Shown: in pieces, positions 8,934 through 16,694 of the stretch
How positions within the stretch are numbered: the first letter of the stretch is position 1
Layout of the letters: each line of letters starts with the position of its first letter
Assembly (NCBI RefSeq): GCF_000424385.1
Contig: NZ_AUJU01000008.1
Coordinates: forward strand, 111,653 to 175,652
Origin: Butyrivibrio sp. LC3010
Lineage (GTDB): Bacteria > Bacillota > Clostridia > Lachnospirales > Lachnospiraceae
Direction: 5' to 3'
Length of the DNA: 64,000 nt
Position numbers and translations under genes: made by a program
The notes under the pieces: generated by a model
Told to the model about the DNA's origin: nothing
Database searches by the model: none
Seen by the model: only the letters and a program-made list of their open reading frames with translations

Positions 8934-11270
8934 TCAGTTAACTGTCACAGATACCTTCTTTGCAAGACCATTCCTGGCGTATACATAGACTGTGCAGGTT
9001 CCGGAGCCAACAGCTGTGACATTACCCTTTTTGTCTACCTTTGCTACATTTTCATTATTTGATCTGTAACGAAATTCTGCCACATGATCGTCCGGAAGAG
9101 CCTTTTTCTTTCCGCTCTCCATCTTTACGGATGCCTTAACCTGCGCGATTTGTCCTTTATTAAGGTTTAAAGTTTTTGTAAAAAGTTTTATTTCTTTAGG
9201 ATTTTTATACTTGTCATTATCCTTTCCTACAAAATGTGCATGTATACTGCTTCCAACTAAATTACCATTACTGTCATAAGCTTTTACATAGAGTTTGAAA
9301 TTCTTTGTAAAATCAATCTTCTTACTTTTTATCTTTTTGATTGTGACTGAGGTAGACTTAGTAGTCTTTATAGGCTTTTTTGAGAACTGTTTTCCACAAT
9401 AAGCTACATATACTTCATATTTATCCACGCCCTCTGTCTTATCCCAGGATACTTTGATTTTTCCTTTTTTCTGGGATATCTTAAGACCCGAATTAAAATC
9501 AGCTGTTTTTATAGGTTCATCTATATACCCATACGCGTAAGTTGAGAACAGATCTGATCTGTCTGACATTCTTTTTTCAATAGTTTTGGTTGTATCAACC
9601 TCCTGAACTACTTCACTTGTTACTTCAGTAGCACCAGTGTTGTTACCTGATTCTTTGGGATTTTCTTTATTGTTAGCAGATTCATCAGGGTTTTCATTAT
9701 TGTCAGCCGGTTCCTCAGAATTCTCATTATTGTTAGCCGTGTCTTCAGGATTCTCATTATTGTTAGCCGTGTCTTCAGGATTCTCATTATTGTTAGCCGG
9801 GTCTTCAGGATTCTCATTGTTGGTTTCTTTTACCGCATATGTATAAGTAAAAATTACGTCAGTGGCAATTGCTTTACTTGTATCAGGAGTTTGATCCCAA
9901 CTTCCTTCTTTGTAATTATCTCCGGGCTTATCGCCAACTGCTGGAATCTGATCAGCATTAAGCTTTAGTGTACCTCCTGCATATCCATTAAGTATTACAG
10001 TCTTATCAGTTGTTGTACCGTCATTCCATGCACCATTCGCCACTTTGAAGGTAACTGTGTGTGTAATCCGAGCCGGTTCCGGTCTTCTTATAGTTACTTT
10101 AACGAAAGCCACTGCGCTATCTGAGTGCATAGAATCCCCCACTGCTTTGTACCAAACATAATAGGTTCCGGCGTCGGTGGCTGTAGGGATGGATGTGGTA
10201 TAAGGCTGTGTGGCTTCGGTCGCTGTACCGAGGGCGTACTGCATTGTGCCATTTTCCGCCTCACCTGCGTTTACAAGCCCCTGAGCCTGTCCGGTGTAGG
10301 TCAGAGACTTGGCTGTCGGAGCCTTTGTAACAGTGGCCGCTGTCTTCTCCACTGCGTCCGGAACCGTGATGGTCGCATCCGAAGTCGGCGTACCCGAAAC
10401 CGTTACAACCTTACTACTCGTTCTTGTGGCAGTAATACCATTGTCAGTAATATCAGTAAACTCCGCAAAGTAATATCCGGTGTTCGCCGTATAGGTCACT
10501 GTGGTCATAGCGCCTATCAGCCCGGTCTGGCTCGTTGCCCCGCCGCTTGTTGTTGCATTCGCACCGTCGAAAAAAATCACACTATATCCCGCCGGCTTCA
10601 GCGAAAATTCTTTTGATTCAGATGAGAAGATGACAGATGCCAGATTGAGCTTTAAAGCGGGGCGGACACCAAACTCGTCGACGACATAGTGACCAATAGC
10701 GTAGACATCCCCGGCCCCGCAGCCCACAAACGCCGCATTAGCATCATCCCTACCGGGCGAGCGGAGCCACCAGTTGTTTCTGAACTTTCGGACATTCACA
10801 GGCACATTTTCCGCCTCATCTGTGCTCAGCAAATACAGCTTTGCTCCAGTAACATTAACATCCCTCAAATCAGGTTCTACTATGGCATCTTTTACACCCG
10901 CAAAAGAATCACCTTCTGCGGTGAGTGCATCAAGCTTGCTCTTCACGGTCGATTCGCTGTAAGCTTTGCTATATGGGTCAGTTGGATCAAACGCCGACGT
11001 TCCAAAGCTCGTGTCCGCTGCCAGCAGCGTTACGGTACCTGCATTCACCGCTGTAGAATTGTCTGCGATGATATACCATGGCTTCTCGTTGAATTTCACC
11101 TGCAACGCCGTCAGATCATCGCCGCTTTTATTTTTATTAGCATCTGTAGTTACCAGATAGTCATTATACGCTCCGGCCGCATACGCCGTCAGGCTCATGC
11201 CAGGCATCAAGCCCAGTATCAGCGCTATACTGAGCAAAGCGCCTAACCACTGTTTCATTTTCTGTTTCAT
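8934..11270 (-). CDS. Mosaic exported surface protein: DUF6273-like domain, repeat linker, Ig-like tail
   Basis: A 778-residue secreted protein. A signal peptide (residues 1-32, basic start then LLSIALILGLMPGMS and AYA) is followed by a DUF6273-like, SUMF/C-type-lectin-like domain (about 33-235) with the hallmark NNWWLRSPG and FGVRPALKLNL. Next come MBG/Ig-like repeats (about 235-410), a linker of six 10-residue repeats of the type NNNENPEDTA (about 485-540), a fibronectin-like segment, and a C-terminal Ig-like (BIG2) domain ending VTAVGSGTCTVYVYA. No LPXTG signal is seen, so anchoring is unclear. ATG at 11270 follows AGGAGG by nine bases. The 5' part (about 10080-11270) is visibly more GC-rich than the 3' part, and the tail is near-duplicated at 11800-12318, which suggests assembly by recombination. 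A surface or adhesion role is inferred. Confidence 0.8.
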   Translation of the reverse strand: MKQKMKQWLGALLSIALILGLMPGMSLTAYAAGAYNDYLVTTDANKNKSGDDLTALQVKFNEKPWYIIADNSTAVNAGTVTLLAADTSFGTSAFDPTDPYSKAYSESTVKSKLDALTAEGDSFAGVKDAIVEPDLRDVNVTGAKLYLLSTDEAENVPVNVRKFRNNWWLRSPGRDDANAAFVGCGAGDVYAIGHYVVDEFGVRPALKLNLASVIFSSESKEFSLKPAGYSVIFFDGANATTSGGATSQTGLIGAMTTVTYTANTGYYFAEFTDITDNGITATRTSSKVVTVSGTPTSDATITVPDAVEKTAATVTKAPTAKSLTYTGQAQGLVNAGEAENGTMQYALGTATEATQPYTTSIPTATDAGTYYVWYKAVGDSMHSDSAVAFVKVTIRRPEPARITHTVTFKVANGAWNDGTTTDKTVILNGYAGGTLKLNADQIPAVGDKPGDNYKEGSWDQTPDTSKAIATDVIFTYTYAVKETNNENPEDPANNNENPEDTANNNENPEDTANNNENSEEPADNNENPDESANNKENPKESGNNTGATEVTSEVVQEVDTTKTIEKRMSDRSDLFSTYAYGYIDEPIKTADFNSGLKISQKKGKIKVSWDKTEGVDKYEVYVAYCGKQFSKKPIKTTKSTSVTIKKIKSKKIDFTKNFKLYVKAYDSNGNLVGSSIHAHFVGKDNDKYKNPKEIKLFTKTLNLNKGQIAQVKASVKMESGKKKALPDDHVAEFRYRSNNENVAKVDKKGNVTAVGSGTCTVYVYARNGLAKKVSVTVN
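9656..9818 (-). repeat. Tandem 30-bp coding repeats in the surface protein
   Basis: Six imperfect copies of a 30-bp unit (core ATTCTCATTATTGTTAGCC on the plus strand) encode 10-residue Asn/Glu/Pro repeats. The central copies are nearly identical, so copy number may vary between strains. It is a wall-spanning type linker, not a CRISPR array. Confidence 0.9.
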
Positions 11271-11469
11271 CTGTCATTACCTCCTCATATTCATCTTCTT
11301 CTAATCGGCTGCCGGAGGAATAGGGGACATTACCCACTCCCAACGCTTTGAAAGCTTTCGCGTCCAAAGTCTCCGACAGCATATGTCTTTCCCGCGGAGG
11401 CTTCCGCAGAAAAGAAACCGTTTTCCTTTGTCGATACACTGGCGCATGGAACCTTCCATACACTTCTGG

Positions 11470-11550
11470 CAATCAGACAATGCGGGGCGGACACCAAACT
11501 CCTTTACATACCGATAAACAACAAAAACCACCGAACCAGACAGGGTATAA
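11470..11550 (-). pseudogene. Fragment of a second DUF6273-like domain
   Basis: The minus strand encodes VKEFGVRPAL next to a stretch resembling the DUF6273 end of the neighbouring gene (VDEFGVRPAL). At DNA level 20 bases (GCGGGGCGGACACCAAACTC) are identical to 10657-10676, after which the copies diverge. The frame then continues into unrelated residues, so this is a fragment. The other sequence in the 11271-11799 gap (open frames of about 76 and 100 codons around 11164-11531) is not recognisable and has no convincing start site. Confidence 0.55.
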
Positions 11551-11595
11551 GTGGGTGAATACCCGGATACCTATATGGTCGTCTGACCTGATATG

Positions 11596-11624
11596 ACAAT
11601 ACACAAATAAATTTATTTTGTCAA
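11596..11624 (-). promoter_or_regulatory. Sigma-A-type promoter inside a palindrome
   Basis: On the minus strand TTGACA (11619-11624) and TATTGT (11596-11601) are 17 bases apart. The stretch is also an inverted repeat: TGACAA and TTGTCA flank the palindrome AATAAATTTATT. It points toward the surface-protein gene through the relic region. A promoter overlapped by an operator is inferred. Confidence 0.45.
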
Positions 11625-11670
11625 TGCGTTGCTAGAATATGATTCAATAACAATTAATTTCTTTATAGAA

Positions 11671-11726
11671 AAAGTGCCTCCCCTTAGCTTCGTATCCGGA
11701 ATTCCAGACTATAGCTAAAGGGAGGC
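11671..11726 (-). terminator. Terminator after the 11800-12318 fragment
   Basis: A 14-base near-perfect stem (11676-11689 with 11713-11726) is followed on the minus strand by TTTTT. It retains the position of a terminator for the truncated copy upstream, suggesting that copy once was the end of a full gene. Confidence 0.75.
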
Positions 11727-11799
11727 CCTCGCAATTATTTAGTTCTCAATTACACTAATTGGTTAGTTGCCATTACAAACTTATCCTAAATCAGACATA

Positions 11800-12318
11800 T
11801 CAGTTGACCGTCACTGCAACCTTCTTAGCAAAGCCGTTCTTTGCATATACATATACTGTGCAGGTTCCGGTTCCAACTGCTGTGACATTGCCCTTGCTGT
11901 CTACTTTCGCTACATTTTGATTGTTTGATCTATAGCGGAGTTTTGCTACATGGTCATCAGGAAGAGCCTTCTTTTTGCCATTCTCCATCTTAACTGATGC
12001 CTTGATCTTAGTACTCTGTCCCTTGTCAAGAGTTATGGTCTTTGCACCAAGCTTTATGTCCTTAGGGTTCTTGTACTTTTCATGGTCTTTTCCTGCAAAG
12101 TGGGTATGTACGCTGTTACCTACTACATTTCCGTTGCTGTCATAAGCCTTCACATATAGCTTGAAGTTCTTAGTAAAGTCAATCTTCTTGATTGTGACTG
12201 AGGTTGATTTTGTAGTCTTTGTAGGCTTTTTGGGGAACTTCTTTCCGCAATATGTAGCGTAAACTTCATATCTATATACTCCATCAGTCTTGTCCCATGA
12301 CACTTTAATCTTGCATAA
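11800..12318 (-). pseudogene. Truncated copy of the surface-protein C-terminus
   Basis: About 170 codons are closely similar to the last part of the 8934-11270 protein, from the fibronectin-like segment (KIKVSWDKT) to the identical ending GTCTVYVYA and the same TGA context. Upstream of KIKVSWDK homology stops abruptly and an in-frame TAG follows (about 12319), and the only candidate start is an internal GTG at 12303 without a Shine-Dalgarno. No signal peptide is present. It is the severed 3' end of a paralogue, and a likely recombination donor or product for the mosaic gene. It could still be translated, but I see no reason to think so. Confidence 0.75.
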
Positions 12319-12336
12319 AATCTATATAAACTGCAA

Positions 12337-12370
12337 CAAAAGGCGCAACCTCCTATAGCTGCGCCTTTTC
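12337..12370. terminator. Terminator after the GH31 gene
   Basis: A 6-bp GC stem (GGCGCA 12342-12347 with TGCGCC 12360-12365) has four A's before and four T's after it, so it can work on either strand. It lies just beyond the GH31 stop at 12375 and closes the ABC-GH31 operon. Confidence 0.65.
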
Positions 12371-12374
12371 GTAA

Positions 12375-14642
12375 TTACAATTCTATTGTTCCTTCATCAG
12401 ATTCCGGAGTTATCACTTTCTCTCCAATCTGAAGTTTGTATGGTTTCTTTTCTCCCTCTGCTTTATAGCTATAGCTTATACTGTCTTTCTTAAATCTCAC
12501 GGTCAGTGAGCAGCCTGAAGTCTGATCCTGCTTTACGAGAGTGCAGGTCACTTCTTTTTCTTCATCAGTAGGGAATATTCTGAAGGTTACTCCATCTTCA
12601 AAGTCGTAGTCCGGCCTGGTCTCATCCGCACCAAACGGAATTATTGAGCCCTGTCTTGCGAAAAGTGGCAGGCTGAAGTAATCATACTTCTCTGTATACC
12701 ACTTACCACCCTCTCTCTTTTCTCCGGAAATAAGATGGGTCCAGGTACCATCAGGAAGGTAGTACTCTCCAATTCCCTGATCATTAAAAATCGGGGCCAC
12801 AAGGATGTTTTCACCCAGCATATACTGTCTGTCCAGCACTTTACAGTTTCTGTCCTCGGGGAATTCCAGGAACATTGCTCTCATCATAGGATAACCGTGC
12901 TCACTTGCATCCTTTGCTGTCAGATAAAGGTAAGGCATGAGCCTCATCTTCAGATTTACAAAGGTTCTAAGAACATCACAGGCCTCATCACTATAGTTCC
13001 ACGGTACTCTGTAGGAGCCGCTTCCATGGAGACGGCTGTGTGAGGATAAAAGTCCGAACTGAATCCAGCGCTTATAAACATCCTCAGTACTTGTGGCTTC
13101 GAAGCCTCCTATATCATGACTCCAATAACCAAATCCGCCAAGTCCGAGTGACAGTCCGCCGCGGAGGGTTTCAGCCATTGCCTGATAATTGGAGAAACAG
13201 TCTCCTCCCCAGTGAACCGGGAACTGCTGGCAGCCTGTTGTGGCACTTCTGGCAAAAAGTACAGCTTCTTTTTCGCCCTTTTCCTCCTGTATAACTTCAT
13301 AAACTGCCTTGTTATACAGATATGTATAGTAGTTATGCATACGCTCAGGATCAGAGTGATCAAAATACTCTACATCTGTGGGTATTCTCTCACCAAAGTC
13401 AGTCTTGAATGCATCAACACCCATTTTGAGAAGCTCACGAAGCTTTTCCTTGTACCACTTAACTGCATCAGGGTTAGTGAAATCCACTATGGCTTTTCCT
13501 GCCTGCCAGTCATCATTTTGCCAGACCGTTCCGTCAGGACGTTTTAACAGATACCCGTTCTCTTTTCCTTCTTTGAAAAGATAGGATTTCTGACCTATGT
13601 AGGAATTTATCCATACACAGATGTTAACTCCCCTGCTCTTTAGTCTCTTTAACATCTCAGGAGGATTGGGGAAAAATCTCTCATCCCACTTGAAATTACA
13701 CCACTCGTTTTCTCTCATCCAAAAACAGTCAAAGTGGAATACTCTCAAGGGAATCTTTCTATCTGCCATTCCCTGAATAAAGCTGGTAACAGTCTCTTCG
13801 TCATATTCTGTCGTAAATGATGTTGAAAGCCACAATCCCATTGTCCATGCAGGAACCATGGGAGGTCTTCCGGTGAGAGCTGTATACTTTTCAATAACAC
13901 CCTTTGGAGTTCCTCCATATATTATGAAATACTCCAGTTCCTCTCCGGGAACAGACAGCGCTACTTTAAAGTTTCTCTGTGACTCTATCTCAAGTGATAC
14001 TCTGCCGGGAGTATTTATAAATACGCCATAGCCTGAACTTGTGATATAAAAAGGAATATTCTTATAGGCCTGCCATGTGCCTGACCCGCCATCCTCATTC
14101 CAAATATCAACACTCTGACCATTCTTAACAAAATTCGTGAAATGCTCTCCAAGTCCATAAACCATATCACCTACATTAAGTCTTAGTTCATCTGTCATGT
14201 AGGTCTTACCATTTTTTACATCCTCCATATGTGCCATGGATCTCGTTCCTGAGGAAGTCAAAAGCTTCCCGTCCCCATAAAAGAGGATATCAAATGGTTC
14301 CGTGCGGGCAGCCTTCATTTCAAGGCCGCCTGTCTTAAAGGAAAACTCATTATTTTCATAGCTGACTTTCGGATTCACCGGCTGCTCATTGATGTTAAAT
14401 GCAGGCACTTTTCCAACCTGTCCGGCAAAGTGGACAAGATTTACTTTTATAACTCCTTCCATGGGTGAAGTGATCGTCTCAGTATCATATGGTAAGGATA
14501 CCGCCGTATGCCTGTCCATACCCGGTCTTTCAGCCAGATAGAATGTAAGTGAGTCCTCTGTCATATCGTAATCAAATATATTAAAACCATATCCCGGCTT
14601 TATACCGTCGGCCATGAGCCAGTTTCCATCTATAAATTTCAT
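12375..14642 (-). CDS. yicI: GH31 alpha-xylosidase, YicI-like
   Basis: A 755-residue cytoplasmic glycoside hydrolase family 31 enzyme that removes alpha-1,6-linked xylose from the non-reducing end of isoprimeverose-type or xyloglucan oligosaccharides. Domains: N-terminal beta-sandwich (about 1-245), (beta/alpha)8 barrel (about 265-590), C-terminal beta domains. The nucleophile motif KTDFGE has Asp415 and the acid/base is Asp481 in HWGGDCF, close to the YicI positions 416 and 482; GLGEHF and HFDCFWM are also as in YicI. No signal peptide. It is the last gene of an operon with lplA-lplB-lplC type transport genes, 35 bp after the permease. GAAGGG precedes the ATG. Family and xylosidase subtype are well supported; the exact oligosaccharide is inferred. 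Confidence 0.93.
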   Translation of the reverse strand: MKFIDGNWLMADGIKPGYGFNIFDYDMTEDSLTFYLAERPGMDRHTAVSLPYDTETITSPMEGVIKVNLVHFAGQVGKVPAFNINEQPVNPKVSYENNEFSFKTGGLEMKAARTEPFDILFYGDGKLLTSSGTRSMAHMEDVKNGKTYMTDELRLNVGDMVYGLGEHFTNFVKNGQSVDIWNEDGGSGTWQAYKNIPFYITSSGYGVFINTPGRVSLEIESQRNFKVALSVPGEELEYFIIYGGTPKGVIEKYTALTGRPPMVPAWTMGLWLSTSFTTEYDEETVTSFIQGMADRKIPLRVFHFDCFWMRENEWCNFKWDERFFPNPPEMLKRLKSRGVNICVWINSYIGQKSYLFKEGKENGYLLKRPDGTVWQNDDWQAGKAIVDFTNPDAVKWYKEKLRELLKMGVDAFKTDFGERIPTDVEYFDHSDPERMHNYYTYLYNKAVYEVIQEEKGEKEAVLFARSATTGCQQFPVHWGGDCFSNYQAMAETLRGGLSLGLGGFGYWSHDIGGFEATSTEDVYKRWIQFGLLSSHSRLHGSGSYRVPWNYSDEACDVLRTFVNLKMRLMPYLYLTAKDASEHGYPMMRAMFLEFPEDRNCKVLDRQYMLGENILVAPIFNDQGIGEYYLPDGTWTHLISGEKREGGKWYTEKYDYFSLPLFARQGSIIPFGADETRPDYDFEDGVTFRIFPTDEEKEVTCTLVKQDQTSGCSLTVRFKKDSISYSYKAEGEKKPYKLQIGEKVITPESDEGTIEL

Positions 14643-14677
14643 TTTGTCATTCCCTTCCCTAAGAATAATCCTTCATA

Positions 14678-15571
14678 TCAGCCCTTTACTGCACCTATTG
14701 TGATACCTGTAACAAAGTATTTCTGCAGGAAAGGATAAACTATAAGCATAGGCACCATAGATATGAATACCTTTGCAGCCTCCAATGATTTGTTTGAATT
14801 CTGAGACAACTGCTGATACTGCTCTGCTGTAAGAGTTACTCCAACAGGTATCTGAACGGATATCTGTCTTATGTATGTCTGCAGCGGATAATTCGTTTCC
14901 TTATTCATCAAAACCAATCCCTGGAAATACTCGTTCCAGTATCCTACTGAAACAAAGAGCACTACAGTTGCGATTATAGGCTTTGAACAAGGCACGATGA
15001 TCTGCCAGAGTATACGCCAGGGACCTGCGCCGTCAATTGCTGCTGCCTCCTCAAGATCTGAAGGAAGATTTCTGAAGAAATTCATCAGAAGGAGCACATT
15101 GAAAACCGGCACTGAACCTGCAAATACCAGTGCAGCCATAGTATCAATAAGACCATAATTTTTCACTGTAATAAACCACGGAATTGTACCACCGTTAAAA
15201 AGCATGCAGAACACCAGAATCCACATAAGGATTCCTCTAGGTTTCCACACCTTGTTTGACTTTGAAAGCGGGTACGCCATCATGATCATGGCAACCATCG
15301 ACCATATCGTACCAAGAACAACTCTTATAATGGAAATTCTGAAGGAATTCCAGAAGGCACCGTCATTCATGATAAGCTTATAGGTCGCTGCCGTCAGTCC
15401 TATAGGATAAAAAGTAACAAGACCTCCCTCTGCTGCCAGTTTGTTCGACAAAGATACACATAATGTGTACCACAAAGGATACAGGCAACTAAAGGCAAGT
15501 ATTGTAAGCAATGTGTAATTAAAAATTTTGAAAATCTTACTTCCCAGAGATTTACTTTCGATCATATTCAT
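14678..15571 (-). CDS. Sugar ABC transporter permease, LplC/YtcP type
   Basis: A 297-residue CUT1-family inner-membrane permease with six predicted helices and the ATPase-contact EAA loop (EEAAAIDGAGPWRILWQIIVP, about residues 186-206). It ends in the ...FVTGITIGAVKG tail typical of LplC/YtcP. It forms the channel with the LplB-type protein encoded just upstream. I place the start at ATG 15571, nine bases after GGGGG, rather than the TTG at 15580. No ATPase gene is in the window, so a shared MsmX-type ATPase probably serves it, as known for such systems in Firmicutes. Confidence 0.92.
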   Translation of the reverse strand: MNMIESKSLGSKIFKIFNYTLLTILAFSCLYPLWYTLCVSLSNKLAAEGGLVTFYPIGLTAATYKLIMNDGAFWNSFRISIIRVVLGTIWSMVAMIMMAYPLSKSNKVWKPRGILMWILVFCMLFNGGTIPWFITVKNYGLIDTMAALVFAGSVPVFNVLLLMNFFRNLPSDLEEAAAIDGAGPWRILWQIIVPCSKPIIATVVLFVSVGYWNEYFQGLVLMNKETNYPLQTYIRQISVQIPVGVTLTAEQYQQLSQNSNKSLEAAKVFISMVPMLIVYPFLQKYFVTGITIGAVKG

Positions 15572-15585
15572 ATTCAGCAACCCCC

Positions 15586-16503
15586 TTAGAAGATATTGTA
15601 ATCGGCATACTTATTTGCCAGAACATAAGATGTCACAACCAAAATAAAGCTTACAACAGATTTAAACAGACCTGCTGCGGTTGCAAGTGAGAACTGCATG
15701 TTGGTGATACCTATTCTGTAAACATAAGTATCGAGAATATCACCGGTTTCCATAACCAGTGAGTTGTACATATTAAATACCTGATCAAAACCTGCATTTA
15801 AAACATTACCCATTGCAAGAGTAGTAAGAAGTACTATTGTCGGGATCAGACCGGGAATAGTGATGTGCCATACAGACTGCCATTTACTGGATCCGTCTAT
15901 TGCTGCAGCTTCATATAATGTAGGATCTATTCCTGTGAGAGCTGCAAGGTAAATAACAGCGTTATATCCGAATTCCTTCCATACATCGGTTCCGATAAGA
16001 AGCTGCCTGAAGGTCTTAGGCATTGTCATCAAAAGTATGGGTTCACCTCCGAAGGTCTTTATTATCAGATTCAAAATACCGCTGGAACCAAGCATATTTG
16101 TGACAATATTTGCCAGAATAACCCATGAGATGAAATGAGGCAGGTAAACTATCGTCTGCACGGTTTTCTTGAATTTCATATTCCTTATCTCATTTAAGAG
16201 AAGTGCAAATATAAGGGGTATCACGATATTGAGTACCACCTTAGATATAGCGATGATAAGAGTGTTCGCCAGCGCCCTCTTTGCATCAGGTATAACCAGC
16301 AGGTATTCGAACCATTTAAATCCTACCCATTTTGATCCAAACCAGCCCTTGCTGGGGTTATAGTCCTGAAACGCCATTATGATACCCACCATAGGTACTA
16401 TGGAAAACATAAACAACCATATATATCCCGGAATTACCATTATCCAGTATGCTATACCGTTGCTGCGCGTCCTTCCTTTTGCTGAAGATTTCTTTTCTGC
16501 CAA
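15586..16503 (-). CDS. Sugar ABC transporter permease, LplB type
   Basis: A 305-residue permease partner of the following LplC-type gene, with a short basic cytoplasmic start (KKSSAKGRTRSNG), six helices and the EAA loop EAAAIDGSSKWQSVWHIT (about residues 199-216). It ends ANKYADYNIF, typical of LplB. The start is TTG at 16503, eight bases downstream of GGGGGT; no ATG is available near the conserved start. It is separated from the solute-binding gene by two hairpins that probably lower its expression relative to the binding protein. Confidence 0.92.
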   Translation of the reverse strand: MAEKKSSAKGRTRSNGIAYWIMVIPGYIWLFMFSIVPMVGIIMAFQDYNPSKGWFGSKWVGFKWFEYLLVIPDAKRALANTLIIAISKVVLNIVIPLIFALLLNEIRNMKFKKTVQTIVYLPHFISWVILANIVTNMLGSSGILNLIIKTFGGEPILLMTMPKTFRQLLIGTDVWKEFGYNAVIYLAALTGIDPTLYEAAAIDGSSKWQSVWHITIPGLIPTIVLLTTLAMGNVLNAGFDQVFNMYNSLVMETGDILDTYVYRIGITNMQFSLATAAGLFKSVVSFILVVTSYVLANKYADYNIF

Positions 16504-16566
16504 ATCAATTACCCCCTTTATGTAATTACAATCTCGTCAAGTGCTCTGCGCTCTAATGCGCATCCC

Positions 16567-16619
16567 CATAGCGGAGCGCTTTTTATTCAATAGAAAATCC
16601 GAAGGAATTTCTATTGAAT
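16567..16619 (-). repeat. Dispersed hairpin element, copy 1
   Basis: About 53 bp: ATAGCGGAGCGCTTTTTATT followed by an imperfect hairpin with arms TTCAATAGAAA and TTTCTATTGAA around CCGAAGG. A second copy with only a few differences lies at 38521-38575. Both stand directly behind a terminator hairpin in the same orientation. Confidence 0.75.
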
Positions 16620-16656
16620 TAAAAAGGCATCCCGGCAATTCTTTGCCGGAATGCCT
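16620..16656 (-). terminator. Attenuator/terminator after the solute-binding gene
   Basis: A 14-base stem with one mismatch (16625-16638 with 16643-16656) is followed on the minus strand by TTTTT. It lies between the binding-protein gene and the permease genes and would give excess binding protein by partial termination. Confidence 0.8.
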
Positions 16657-16694
16657 CGGACTAACTTTAGTAATGGTTAATTAAGCATTCTGGA

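Noticed and set aside
9656..9818. Regular 30-bp repeats as a possible CRISPR array
   Set aside because: Units are back-to-back without unique spacers, stay in frame and encode a 10-residue protein repeat.
10655..10775. Active diversity-generating retroelement
   Set aside because: No reverse transcriptase or full template repeat is in the window; only a domain resemblance and a fragment were seen.
11164..11531. Open frames in the leader of the surface gene as real genes
   Set aside because: They overlap each other, lack good start sites, and one contains only a short DUF6273 fragment.
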